Assembly: GCA_030639665.1 (NCBI GenBank) | Contig: DAOWCC010000033.1 | Location: 1 to 15,064 of the forward strand | Direction: 5' to 3' | DNA from: Elusimicrobiota bacterium | Lineage (GTDB): Bacteria; Elusimicrobiota; Elusimicrobia; Elusimicrobiales; UBA9959 | Length of the DNA: 15,064 nt | In this document: positions 1 through 5,871 of the stretch, piece by piece | Numbering within the stretch: position 1 is the stretch's first letter | Layout: each line of letters opens with the position of its first letter | Program-made: the position numbers and the translations under genes | Notes under the pieces: model-generated | What the model was told of the DNA's origin: nothing | Database searches by the model: none | Seen by the model: only the letters and a program-made list of their open reading frames with translations

Positions 1-262
1 AAGCTGTGTGCCCATCTTCTCCTATTCCGAGCATGATCAGGTCAAATTTTGCATCCCGAATGTTTTCTTTGATGAGCGCTTCATAAGCCTCTGCATTTGC
101 TTTGATATCCTCTACCGCACTCAAACTTTCTTCTATTGTTCCATATTCTACTGTGAGAATAGTTCCACCAAACCTTCTGTTTTGGTCTAATATTTTAAAT
201 ATTTCTTGTTGATCTTTTATGTCTATAGGTAAACTTTTAATCTGATGCACGTTCTTTTCCAT
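1..262 (-). CDS. pgl: 6-phosphogluconolactonase-like protein, cut by the window edge
   Basis: The gene runs off the left edge; 87 residues are visible. It ends at the edge with LIMLGIGEDGHTA, which matches the hallmark loop of 6-phosphogluconolactonases (glucosamine-6-phosphate deaminases have GENGH instead). These enzymes hydrolyse 6-phosphogluconolactone in the cytoplasmic pentose phosphate pathway. The ATG has a GGAGG site four bases upstream and an in-frame TAA directly before it, so the start is well fixed. This is odd: the hallmark loop normally lies near residue 130-140, but here it is near residue 80. The region that usually holds the FGDER motif is missing, and NVHQI, which normally follows that region, is at residues 5-9. 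About 40 extra residues then separate NVHQI from AEAYEALI. The gene may be 5'-truncated or a divergent short form. It follows the epimerase gene by 19 bases. Confidence 0.7.
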   Translation of the reverse strand, partial: MEKNVHQIKSLPIDIKDQQEIFKILDQNRRFGGTILTVEYGTIEESLSAVEDIKANAEAYEALIKENIRDAKFDLIMLGIGEDGHTA

Positions 263-281
263 TTATCCTCCATGATTATTA

Positions 282-1283
282 CTAAATACTGTTATTGGTT
301 AATTTTTCGGCGAGGAGGATTTCCTCTTTTCTCAAGGCGTAATTCCTTGGCAATGAGCCCATGTATTTAAAGAAAAACCAGTTTATGGTTTCTTTCAGCC
401 AAATATTAATATCCGTTGATTGCCAATTAAAAAGTTTCTGAACTTTGGCTATATCAATATTAAAATCAACCGGAGTTGAAAATGGAGAGGATTCAAAATT
501 AAAATTATTTTCTTTCAGCCAATCAAATTCAGGGTATATGATATCGGCTTTTTTAGTCATAATATTGGCGGAAAGTTTTACGAAATCCTCAAGGCTTATT
601 GTTTGATTGTCGCCAAAATTATATATCTCCCCCTCTGTGTTTTTCGCCGATATAAGAGTTTCAAAAGCTCTTGCCGCGTCTTTTGAATAGATATATCTCA
701 TTGAAGAAGCGGCCCCCGGTAAAAGCAGGGGTTTGTCATCGGTCAGTCTTATCCAGTAAGAAAAAGCCCTGAGACTGGTATCATTCGGGCCGATTACAAT
801 CGGAAATCTTATTATGCTGACGGGAAATTTAGCTTCTTTAAAAGCGTTTAAAAAAACTTTTTCCGCGTCCAGTTTATTAAAGGCGTATTGATACCTATCT
901 TTTTCTCTCAAGGAAGTTTTTTCTTTAAACATCGCGCTGTGGAGTTCCCTATAGGGTGAAGATGCTCCGTCGAGAACGGAATAAATCGATGCCGAACTTG
1001 TAAAGATGTATTGTCCGACTCTTCCCGAAAATACTTTAACGGCTATTTCGGCCTCGCCGGGAGAATAGCAGATATTGTCAATTATAATGTCCCAGGTATC
1101 AACGGACATTCTGATGAGATCAATATTAACGCTTCTATCCCCCCTTACTTGCTTGATATCCAGAGGCAGGCCGTTCGTCGGACAGCGCCTTGAAAAAACA
1201 GTAACTTCATGGCCTTCTTTATGCAGCTTAATCGCGAGTTCTTTGCCGAAGAAATTGGTTCCGCCTAAAATTAATATTTTCAT
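282..1283 (-). CDS. NAD-dependent epimerase/dehydratase (extended SDR family)
   Basis: A 333-residue cytoplasmic nucleotide-sugar-type dehydratase or epimerase. It opens with MKILILGGTNFFG, a Rossmann dinucleotide loop (residues 7-13). It continues with GDR at 48-50, a TSSASIYS strand near 95-102, and the catalytic YAFNK (Y133, K137) of the YxxxK pair. The GGT-FxG loop plus the early GDR and the VGQYIFTSSASIY block resemble the CSP41-like branch of the family rather than classic UDP-galactose epimerase; the substrate cannot be read from sequence. I start it at the ATG at 1283 because the fold begins there. An in-frame TTG at 1331 would add 16 residues but lies inside a hairpin and has no ribosome site. 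The ATG itself has only a weak purine stretch upstream. It sits downstream of dut on the same strand and 19 bases before the pgl-like gene, so the three could be cotranscribed. Confidence 0.85.
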   Translation of the reverse strand: MKILILGGTNFFGKELAIKLHKEGHEVTVFSRRCPTNGLPLDIKQVRGDRSVNIDLIRMSVDTWDIIIDNICYSPGEAEIAVKVFSGRVGQYIFTSSASIYSVLDGASSPYRELHSAMFKEKTSLREKDRYQYAFNKLDAEKVFLNAFKEAKFPVSIIRFPIVIGPNDTSLRAFSYWIRLTDDKPLLLPGAASSMRYIYSKDAARAFETLISAKNTEGEIYNFGDNQTISLEDFVKLSANIMTKKADIIYPEFDWLKENNFNFESSPFSTPVDFNIDIAKVQKLFNWQSTDINIWLKETINWFFFKYMGSLPRNYALRKEEILLAEKLTNNSI

Positions 1284-1314
1284 ATTTTTTATTTTGTTTG
1301 CTTGCCCTGTTAAA

Positions 1315-1373
1315 TACGCCTTGTTGCTCAAGGCGTAATTTCAAATTTTTAGGATTATAAAAATTTGAAATTA
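1315..1373. other. Two adjoining hairpins between dut and the epimerase gene
   Basis: The first is a perfect 9-bp stem: TACGCCTTG at 1315-1323 pairs with CAAGGCGTA at 1329-1337, with loop TTGCT. The second is a perfect 15-bp stem: TAATTTCAAATTTTT at 1336-1350 pairs with 1359-1373, with loop AGGATTAT. The two share bases 1336-1337, so they compete. Neither ends in a clear T tract in the minus (gene) direction, so they look like an attenuator or RNA-processing structure more than a standard terminator. Confidence 0.6.
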
Positions 1374-1374
1374 T

Positions 1375-1815
1375 TTAACGGGGTAAACTTTTGCTTAAGT
1401 GCCCGGTGCTTCCAAAGCCGCCCGCTCCTCTTTTTGATTCCGATAGTTCTTCCACCGCGCTAAAACTGGGATAATGGACAGGCTTTATTATAAGCTGGGC
1501 TATTTTTCTGCCTTTAGCCAGAGTTTGGGGTTCATTTGTGAGATTAAATATGCAAACAATTATTTCCCCTCTGTAACCTTCGTCTATAACTCCCGCCATT
1601 ATTTTCATGCCCTTTGATTCTATTGAACTTTTCCCCCATACAAAGCCGGCGGTATTTTCGGGAAGAGCAATTGTTATGCCTGTTTTTACTTTTGCCGAAG
1701 AGTTCGGCGCTATTTCAATTTCCTCTATCGAGAATAAATCCGCTCCCGCGTCATTTGCATGAGCTCTTTCGGGTAATATTGCTTCGGGATGTATTTTTTT
1801 GACTTGAATTTCCAT
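1375..1815 (-). CDS. dut: Deoxyuridine 5'-triphosphate nucleotidohydrolase (dUTPase)
   Basis: A 146-residue trimeric dUTPase, which hydrolyses dUTP to dUMP and pyrophosphate, keeping uracil out of DNA and supplying dUMP for thymidylate synthesis. All five family motifs are visible in order: AGADL (23-27), GKSSIESKG (61-69), GVIDEGYRGE (75-84, with the catalytic Asp78 and the uracil-stacking Tyr81), KGRKIAQLII (101-110) and the C-terminal arm RGAGGFGSTG (129-138). The length is normal for a homotrimeric enzyme. Motif 2 is KSSI rather than the common RSGL, a mild divergence that keeps the serine. The ATG at 1815 is preceded by AGAGG. A possible minus-strand promoter lies at 1908-1935, and the hairpin pair follows the stop codon. 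The assignment is secure. Confidence 0.96.
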   Translation of the reverse strand: MEIQVKKIHPEAILPERAHANDAGADLFSIEEIEIAPNSSAKVKTGITIALPENTAGFVWGKSSIESKGMKIMAGVIDEGYRGEIIVCIFNLTNEPQTLAKGRKIAQLIIKPVHYPSFSAVEELSESKRGAGGFGSTGHLSKSLPR

Positions 1816-1907
1816 TGGTTGCCTCTGAGTAATATATTTTTATTTGGGGATTTAAAATAATAGTTTATCAAATTAATAATCTTCCTTCATAATTTGCGAT
1901 ATGCGGC

Positions 1908-1935
1908 ATTATATCCTTTGAATTATTATTGTCCG
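1908..1935 (-). promoter_or_regulatory. Possible sigma70-type promoter for dut
   Basis: On the minus strand there is a consensus TATAAT at 1913-1908 and, 16 bases upstream, CGGACA at 1935-1930 (four of six matches to TTGACA). A transcript from here would have a leader of about 85 bases before the dut start. This is read by eye only. Confidence 0.4.
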
Positions 1936-2015
1936 GATAAATACATGGGTGAAATTTGTTAAACAATAATCGGATTTGTAGTTTTTTAACGCATTATTGA
2001 GTGAGAGAGTGTGTG

Positions 2016-2032
2016 GGTTAACTTGCGTTAAT
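2016..2032 (+). repeat. GGTTAAC-type tandem site, copy 1 (divergent)
   Basis: GGTTAACTTGCGTTAAT has the same layout as the two exact copies at 2109 and 2409, with substitutions in the spacer and at the first base of the second half-site. It lies 93 bases before copy 2. Confidence 0.55.
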
Positions 2033-2108
2033 TATTGTGTTGTTTGAATGGTAAAATAGAGGGCGTTAAGTGATTTATCTTTGTGAGATATATTGGATAT
2101 ATGTAAAA

Positions 2109-2125
2109 GGTTAACATAGGTTAAT
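2109..2125 (+). repeat. GGTTAAC-type tandem site, copy 2
   Basis: GGTTAACATAGGTTAAT: two GGTTAA half-sites in direct orientation with a 10-base period, one helical turn. It is identical to the copy at 2409-2425 and exactly 300 bases before it. This geometry is typical of side-by-side protein binding. Confidence 0.7.
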
Positions 2126-2160
2126 TAAATGTATGGGAGTTTTAAAGTAGGCGTAAAGCA

Positions 2161-2235
2161 AATCTCCCCCGGCCCCTCTTTGTTAAAGAGGGGAGTCGAT
2201 TTTCCCCCTTTGCAAAAGGGGGTTAGGGGGATTTT
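2161..2235. repeat. Dispersed double-hairpin repeat (REP/MITE-like), copy 1
   Basis: A 75-base element with two GC-rich hairpins. CCCCTCTTT pairs with AAGAGGGG around loop GTTA, and CCCCCTTT pairs with AAAGGGGG around loop TGCA. The outer arms AATCTCCCCC and GGGGGATTTT are near-inverted repeats. A second, diverged copy lies at 12257-12330 in the same orientation. Elements of this design are common between genes in several environmental bacterial phyla; no protein is encoded. Confidence 0.8.
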
Positions 2236-2388
2236 GACAGAATAAAGAAAAGTCGCTGCCAAAGGAAGCTAATTTAAGGGGTAGTTTGTGTAATGATATT
2301 GTTTTGAGTGGTTCTCGGTAAAGTTTTTATTGTGTTGCGCGTGATGAATAATCTTAGAGAAATAGCGCGTCATTGTTCTATAAATATT

Positions 2389-2397
2389 TGGTATAAT
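2389..2397 (+). promoter_or_regulatory. Extended -10 promoter for the HTH gene
   Basis: TGGTATAAT is a consensus -10 with the TGn extension that can replace a good -35; no clear -35 is seen. The GGTTAAC tandem site at 2409-2425 begins 11 bases after it, over the expected transcription start, which is a repressor-like position. Confidence 0.5.
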
Positions 2398-2408
2398 TTT
2401 TTTATTGT

Positions 2409-2425
2409 GGTTAACATAGGTTAAT
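2409..2425 (+). promoter_or_regulatory. GGTTAAC-type tandem site, copy 3; candidate operator
   Basis: GGTTAACATAGGTTAAT, identical to 2109-2125. It lies between the extended -10 at 2389-2397 and the HTH gene start at 2468, so a protein bound here would block transcription. The adjacent HTH protein is the natural candidate for binding (inference). Confidence 0.5.
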
Positions 2426-2467
2426 ATTGTTATTGTCTCATTTGATAATGGGCGGGATGTTGTATAT

Positions 2468-2740
2468 ATGGCCGAGGAGAAAGAGTTTTATAGCGTGCCG
2501 GAATTTGCCAAGAAATTAGGCATTTCGAGAATTGCTGTTTTTAAAAGAGTTAAAAAGGGGAAAATTCAGGCTATAAGAATTGGCCGGAATTGGGCGATTC
2601 CCTCATCTGAACTTGCGCCTTTATTTGAAGTAAGAAATGTCATAAGCGAAAATACCATGAAAGCCTCAGATTCGATAAAAGAGGGGGAAAGTAAGCCGAA
2701 TATCGAAATTGACGCCATGGATGATCTTGGCTGGGATTAG
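2468..2740 (+). CDS. Excisionase-family (MerR-like) helix-turn-helix DNA-binding protein
   Basis: A 90-residue cytoplasmic DNA-binding protein. Residues 8-50 form the winged helix of the excisionase/HTH_17 family: YSVPEFAKKLGISRIAVFKR followed by KKGKIQAIRIGRNWAIP and SSEL. The K-I-x-A-x-R-I-G-x-x-W-x-I-P string is the wing typical of this group. The last 40 residues are acidic and probably disordered, ending DDLGWD. Family members act as small regulators or as excisionases of mobile elements; no integrase is nearby, so a regulator is more likely. GGGCGGG just upstream is a modest ribosome site. The extended -10 promoter and the GGTTAAC tandem site suggest autoregulation. An IS30 element begins about 150 bases downstream. 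Confidence 0.8.
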   Translation: MAEEKEFYSVPEFAKKLGISRIAVFKRVKKGKIQAIRIGRNWAIPSSELAPLFEVRNVISENTMKASDSIKEGESKPNIEIDAMDDLGWD

Positions 2741-2889
2741 GTTGTTTTGATTTAAGATAGATTTATTGGACCTTTTATGTAAATTTAGTGATTATTCGGT
2801 TTTGGGCTATTGTTAAATTTTGTGTTCATAGCCTTTCGCGCCGTCGAGCTGTTGCTCTAAAAAGGCCTTAAGGGTCATGAGTTCTAAAC

Positions 2890-2903
2890 GCTAGTGCAAC
2901 AAA
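2890..2903 (+). repeat. IS30 left terminal inverted repeat
   Basis: GCTAGTGCAACAAA, a perfect inverted match to 3883-3896. It is preceded by the putative target duplication AC. Confidence 0.85.
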
Positions 2904-2937
2904 AAAGTTAAAAGTCTGTTGTAAAATAAGAGGTAAT

Positions 2938-3903
2938 ATGACCTACAGACATTTAACAAAAGAAGAGCGTGATAAGTTATCAGTGTTGCGTAGTAAGGGC
3001 TGGAAGTTAAGGGAAATAGCGGCTAAACTTGGCAGAAACATAGGCACATTATCGCGTGAATTAAAGCGGAATGGCAGGCGTGGGCAATATTTGCCACATA
3101 AAGCCCAAGAACGAACTGAAAGCCGCGCTAGCCAAAGCCATAAGAAAAAGCGGCTTAAAACCTATGCCTTAAGAAATGATATTGAAAAGCAGCTAATGAA
3201 CAAATGGTCGCCCGAGATAATCAGCGGACGATTAAAAAAACAGAATGGTGGTAAAACTGTTATTAGTTGTGAATCCATATATCAGTGGATATATCGTGAA
3301 GCTCCGCATTTGATTGGATATTTAGCCAGAGCGCATAAGAGCCGTTATCCGAAATATCACAAGAGGACTAAATATTCAACTATTCCCAATAGAATATCCA
3401 TTGAAGAAAGGCCTATAAAAGCTACAAGGCGTGAAGAAGCCGGACACTGGGAAACAGATCTTGTTGTATCGAGTAAAAGTAAATATGCCCTACAAGTATG
3501 TGTAGAAAGGAAGAGTCGAAAAACATTAATAAGAAAGATAGGGAATAAAACAGTTAATGAATCTATTTTTGCTTTGGAAAACATGCTTAAGAATTATCCT
3601 AAAGATTTGAGAGCAAGTATCACATATGATAATGGAAGTGAGAATACAGGACATGAGCGGCTTAATGAAATTATAGGAACAAAGTCATATTTTTGCGCGC
3701 CATACGCTAGTTGGGAAAAGGGAAGCGTAGAAAATAGAAATGGGATTATACGGAGATTTTTTCCAAAGAAGACAGACTTTGCAAAAGTTGAAAATGATAA
3801 AATTAAAGAAGTTGAATCTTGGATAAACAACAGACCGATGAAATGCTTAGGATTTCAAACACCGGCAGAAGTGTTTAATGGATTTGTTGCACTAGCACCT
3901 TGA
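2938..3903 (+). CDS. IS30-family transposase
   Basis: A 321-residue DDE transposase of normal length that cuts and joins the ends of its own element. Residues 5-45 are the N-terminal HTH (LTKEERDKL...LREIAAKLGR). The catalytic core follows with D174 in GHWETDLVV, D231 in ITYDNGSEN and E265 in WEKGSVENRNG, then RRFFPKKTDF, all diagnostic of IS30. The ATG is preceded by AGAGGTAAT. No frameshift or stop is present, so it should be active. The right terminal repeat encodes the C-terminal VALA. The stop codon TGA at 3901-3903 lies beyond the predicted element end at 3896, so the last residue (Pro321) and the stop come from the target DNA. Confidence 0.95.
   Translation: MTYRHLTKEERDKLSVLRSKGWKLREIAAKLGRNIGTLSRELKRNGRRGQYLPHKAQERTESRASQSHKKKRLKTYALRNDIEKQLMNKWSPEIISGRLKKQNGGKTVISCESIYQWIYREAPHLIGYLARAHKSRYPKYHKRTKYSTIPNRISIEERPIKATRREEAGHWETDLVVSSKSKYALQVCVERKSRKTLIRKIGNKTVNESIFALENMLKNYPKDLRASITYDNGSENTGHERLNEIIGTKSYFCAPYASWEKGSVENRNGIIRRFFPKKTDFAKVENDKIKEVESWINNRPMKCLGFQTPAEVFNGFVALAP
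3883..3896 (-). repeat. IS30 right terminal inverted repeat
   Basis: TTTGTTGCACTAGC, the perfect inverted partner of 2890-2903. It lies within the last codons of the transposase and is followed by AC, the second copy of the putative target duplication. Confidence 0.85.
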
Positions 3904-4038
3904 ATGTGCCGGTCTTTTTTTATACTGGATTCTTTTTTCCTAATATATTAAAATCAATGTATGACAGAAAAAAACTCTCTTGAGGATTTCCTTAAAAAGT
4001 TTGAGTCGGGGATTTCTAATGGAAATGGAGGAAGTAAT

Positions 4039-4848
4039 ATGGATAAGGGCGCATTTGGAAGATTTAGTTTTGTATTTGTTATATTTGCAGTTGTTTTCTT
4101 CGGTATGATGGCGTTTTTTGTTGTCTCTCCGGGGGAAGTTGCGATAAAAACCAGAATGGGAAAGGTGATTGATTCTTATGAGGAGGGAGTGCATTTTAAG
4201 CTTCCTCTTCTTGAGGCTATTACCAAGTTTTCAATACAGATTCAGCGCGCGGATATAAAAACCGAGGCTTTTTCAAGGGATTTACAGACTGTAGAAGCTG
4301 AATTGGTTGTAAATCATAGAATACAGAAAGCTACGGTAATCAGCATTTATCGTAACTTGGGGCCTAATTATGTTGATAGGGTGGTAGATCCGGCCGTGCA
4401 GGAGATTTTCAAGTCTATTGCATCTAAGTATTCCGCTGAAAAGATAATTTCCGATAGGAATGCCTTGGTTCAAGAGGTTAATAGAGTGGCTAAAGAAAGG
4501 TTGACTAAGAATGAGATAATAGTAACAGATATATCTCTTGTCAATTTAGACTTTACCGAACAGTTCTTGAAAGCTGTTGAAGATAAGCAGATTGCTGAAC
4601 AGCAGGCAAAAATGTCTGAAAAGCTCGTCGTAAAAGCCAAAAAAGATGCCGAGCAGGTTATCGCAAAGGCCAAAGGTGAAGCAGAGGCCCTTAGAATGCA
4701 AAAGATGTCCATCACCAAGGATTTGATTGAGCTTAGAAAGGTTGAGGCGACACTTAAGGCTATCGAGAAGTGGAATGGCGTTATGCCCACCTATATTGGC
4801 GGTAATGGCGTGCCCTTTATCCCTTTAGGGGGAGCTTCCAGAAGGTAA
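4039..4848 (+). CDS. Membrane-anchored SPFH/Band 7 (prohibitin-like) protein
   Basis: From this start, 269 residues. A single membrane segment (about residues 9-25, FVFVIFAVVFFGMMAFFVV) is followed by the SPFH domain opening VSPGEVAIKTRMGKVI, then a long Ala/Lys/Glu-rich coiled coil (ADEKQ-type repeats with KAKGEAEAL), and a C-terminal block with WNGVMPTYIGG. This layout is that of prohibitins and related scaffold proteins, which form ring-like assemblies in the inner membrane and often restrain AAA proteases such as FtsH. I chose ATG 4039 because GGAGGA lies seven bases upstream. An in-frame ATG at 3961 would add 26 plausible residues but has no ribosome site. The IS30 element ends about 140 bases upstream and may have displaced the native promoter. 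A strong terminator follows. Confidence 0.88.
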   Translation: MDKGAFGRFSFVFVIFAVVFFGMMAFFVVSPGEVAIKTRMGKVIDSYEEGVHFKLPLLEAITKFSIQIQRADIKTEAFSRDLQTVEAELVVNHRIQKATVISIYRNLGPNYVDRVVDPAVQEIFKSIASKYSAEKIISDRNALVQEVNRVAKERLTKNEIIVTDISLVNLDFTEQFLKAVEDKQIAEQQAKMSEKLVVKAKKDAEQVIAKAKGEAEALRMQKMSITKDLIELRKVEATLKAIEKWNGVMPTYIGGNGVPFIPLGGASRR

Positions 4849-4903
4849 TTCAGGGTATATAAGGAATTATATAATAACCAACATCTTGTTGATAAATGTC
4901 AGT

Positions 4904-4941
4904 AAATGGGGAACATGGAAAATCATGTTCCCCATTTTTTT
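4904..4941 (+). terminator. Strong rho-independent terminator after the SPFH gene
   Basis: A perfect 14-bp stem (AAATGGGGAACATG at 4904-4917 with its complement at 4924-4937) and six-base loop GAAAAT. The second arm runs into a T tract at 4935-4941. It isolates the SPFH gene from the DUF2089 operon. Confidence 0.92.
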
Positions 4942-4955
4942 ATTAAAAAAATCAC

Positions 4956-4984
4956 TTGACAACTTTAAAAAAGTGTGTTATACT
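4956..4984 (+). promoter_or_regulatory. Near-consensus sigma70 promoter for the DUF2089 operon
   Basis: TTGACA at 4956-4961, a 17-base spacer, and TATACT at 4979-4984 (five of six). The expected start is near 4991, about 40 bases before the DUF2089 ATG. It is the best promoter in the window. Confidence 0.88.
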
Positions 4985-5003
4985 TTAAGAATATTAAGGT
5001 ATA
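4979..5003. promoter_or_regulatory. Candidate operator: dyad over the -10 and transcription start
   Basis: TATAC-TTTAA ... TTAAG-GTATA forms an imperfect 25-base dyad centred near 4991. The arms TATAC/GTATA and TTAA/TTAA match, with one mismatched pair. It overlaps the -10 and the start site, a typical position for a repressor site. Binding by the DUF2089 protein itself is inferred. Confidence 0.45.
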
Positions 5004-5031
5004 GTTTAATAAAATTAATAAAGGATTGAAT

Positions 5032-5400
5032 ATGAATATTCCAAATAAATGTCCCTCTTGCGAGGGGAAGCTGTTTGTAACTCAACTGTCCTGCTCGGAA
5101 TGTGAGACGATTATAAAAGGACAATATGAATTGCCTCAAACCGCCTATTTAAATTCTGAAGATGAAAAATTCCTCAAAGTTTTTTTGGCGGCCAGAGGAA
5201 GTATTAAGGAAGTTGAGAAGAGGCTGGGGATTTCGTATCCTACGGTAAAATCCAGGCTTGAAGCACTTGTTAAGAAGCTCGGCCTGAAAGTTTTCGACGA
5301 AGATATTAAAAAAAAGAGATTGGATATCTTGGGAAAACTTGAAGCCGGAGAATTAAGTTCGAGCGACGCGATAAAAAAAATAAAAGAATTGGAGGGGTAA
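5032..5400 (+). CDS. DUF2089 family zinc-ribbon/HTH regulator
   Basis: A 122-residue cytoplasmic protein. The N-terminal zinc ribbon has Cys7, Cys10, Cys21 and Cys24 (CPSC...CSEC). A sigma-region-4-like helix-turn-helix follows at about residues 57-80 (GSIKEVEKRLGISYPTVKSR). The C-terminal 25 residues (ILGKLEAGELSSSDAIKKI) are a SHOCT-like helical hairpin shared with the next two proteins. DUF2089 proteins are presumed DNA-binding regulators, often next to SHOCT-like and DUF4097 genes. I use ATG 5032 with AGGA six bases upstream; a TTG at 5026 would add two residues. It is the first gene of an operon read from the promoter at 4956 and ends one base before the next ATG. The overlapping dyad suggests autoregulation. 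Confidence 0.85.
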   Translation: MNIPNKCPSCEGKLFVTQLSCSECETIIKGQYELPQTAYLNSEDEKFLKVFLAARGSIKEVEKRLGISYPTVKSRLEALVKKLGLKVFDEDIKKKRLDILGKLEAGELSSSDAIKKIKELEG

Positions 5401-5401
5401 A

Positions 5402-5770
5402 ATGATAGAGGAAAAAGCTAGAATTCTTAAGATGTTGGAAGAGGGAAAAATTAGCGCTCAGGATGCGGCAAAACTCATGGACGCCATAGAGAAAACCGAA
5501 GACAATGAGGAGAATGTTAAAGTGGGGAAAACCTTGAAAATAAGGGTTTATGAGGATGGTTCTCCGAGGCCCAAGGTTAATCTTAGTATTCCCATTGGCT
5601 GGTCAAAGTTTCTTATGCCGTTTGTGGAAACTAAGATACAAAGTAAGTTAAAAGAAAAGGGTGTTGATATCGATATTGATAAGATTAAGGAAGAGATGGA
5701 TCATGCTCATGTGGGCAAAATAATCGATATTGATGATGGCGGGGATAAGGTTGAAATATACATTGAATGA
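5402..5770 (+). CDS. SHOCT-like domain protein (YvlB N-terminal type)
   Basis: A 122-residue cytoplasmic protein with no signal or membrane segment. Residues 5-29 (ARILKMLEEGKISAQDAAKL) are the SHOCT-like hairpin found at the N terminus of YvlB-type DUF4097 proteins. The remainder contains KIRVYEDGSPRPKVNLSIPI and an acidic C-terminal part rich in D and I, which resembles a small beta domain. In many bacteria this hairpin is fused to a DUF4097 solenoid; here the DUF4097 proteins are encoded separately at 12504 and 13497. A GGAGGGG ribosome site sits inside the end of the preceding gene, one base away, so translation is probably coupled. The stop codon overlaps a parS-like palindrome. Its molecular role is unknown. 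Confidence 0.8.
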   Translation: MIEEKARILKMLEEGKISAQDAAKLMDAIEKTEDNEENVKVGKTLKIRVYEDGSPRPKVNLSIPIGWSKFLMPFVETKIQSKLKEKGVDIDIDKIKEEMDHAHVGKIIDIDDGGDKVEIYIE

Positions 5771-5787
5771 GTTTTCACGTGAAAACT
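5770..5787. promoter_or_regulatory. parS-like site 1 (ParB binding palindrome)
   Basis: AGTTTTCACGTGAAAACT, a perfect 18-bp palindrome. Its central 12 bases TTTCACGTGAAA match the conserved core of chromosomal parS (Bacillus consensus TGTTTCACGTGAAACA). The two outer bases on each side differ. It is identical to 7164-7181. Its first base is the last base of the preceding stop codon. A ParB gene in the window supports the reading. Confidence 0.85.
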
Positions 5788-5871
5788 GTCAGATCATTCA
5801 AAAGTCGTATATGTTTTTATAAGCCCCGTTTTTTTGAGGGGACGAAAATACCATGAAAGGAGAAAAGCCAT

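Larger units (their letters stand above)
1816..2467. other. Long non-coding stretch between divergent dut and HTH gene
   Basis: No credible reading frame is seen in these 650 bases. They hold the possible dut promoter, three GGTTAAC-type repeat sites (2016, 2109, 2409), one dispersed double-hairpin repeat (2161-2235), an extended -10 promoter for the HTH gene, and a short direct repeat of GCGCGT followed by SAT near 2338 and 2365. The flanking genes diverge from here, so it is the control region for both directions. Confidence 0.6.
2890..3896 (+). mobile_element. Complete IS30-family insertion sequence, about 1007 bp
   Basis: The element is bounded by perfect 14-bp terminal inverted repeats, GCTAGTGCAACAAA at 2890-2903 and its complement at 3883-3896. 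Both ends are flanked by AC (2888-2889 and 3897-3898), a 2-bp target duplication within the IS30-family range. It carries one intact transposase. The right repeat lies inside the coding region. The insertion sits between the HTH gene and the SPFH gene and breaks no visible reading frame. The exact ends are uncertain by one or two bases. Confidence 0.85.

Noticed and set aside
8..190. 60-codon plus-strand open frame at the left edge
   Set aside because: It is antisense to the pgl-like gene, whose GEDGHTA motif and ribosome site are convincing.
1284..1331. TTG start extending the epimerase by 16 residues
   Set aside because: It sits within a hairpin, lacks a ribosome site, and the Rossmann fold starts at the later ATG.
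2406..2415. TGTGGTTAAC as a DnaA box or origin element
   Set aside because: It differs from the DnaA box in key positions, occurs within the GGTTAAC repeat, and no cluster of boxes or dnaA-type genes is present.
5822..5845. CCCC...GGGG hairpin with T-rich loop before the LiaI/LiaF-like gene as a terminator
   Set aside because: The stem is only four base pairs, the T run is in the loop rather than after the stem, and it would cut the operon.
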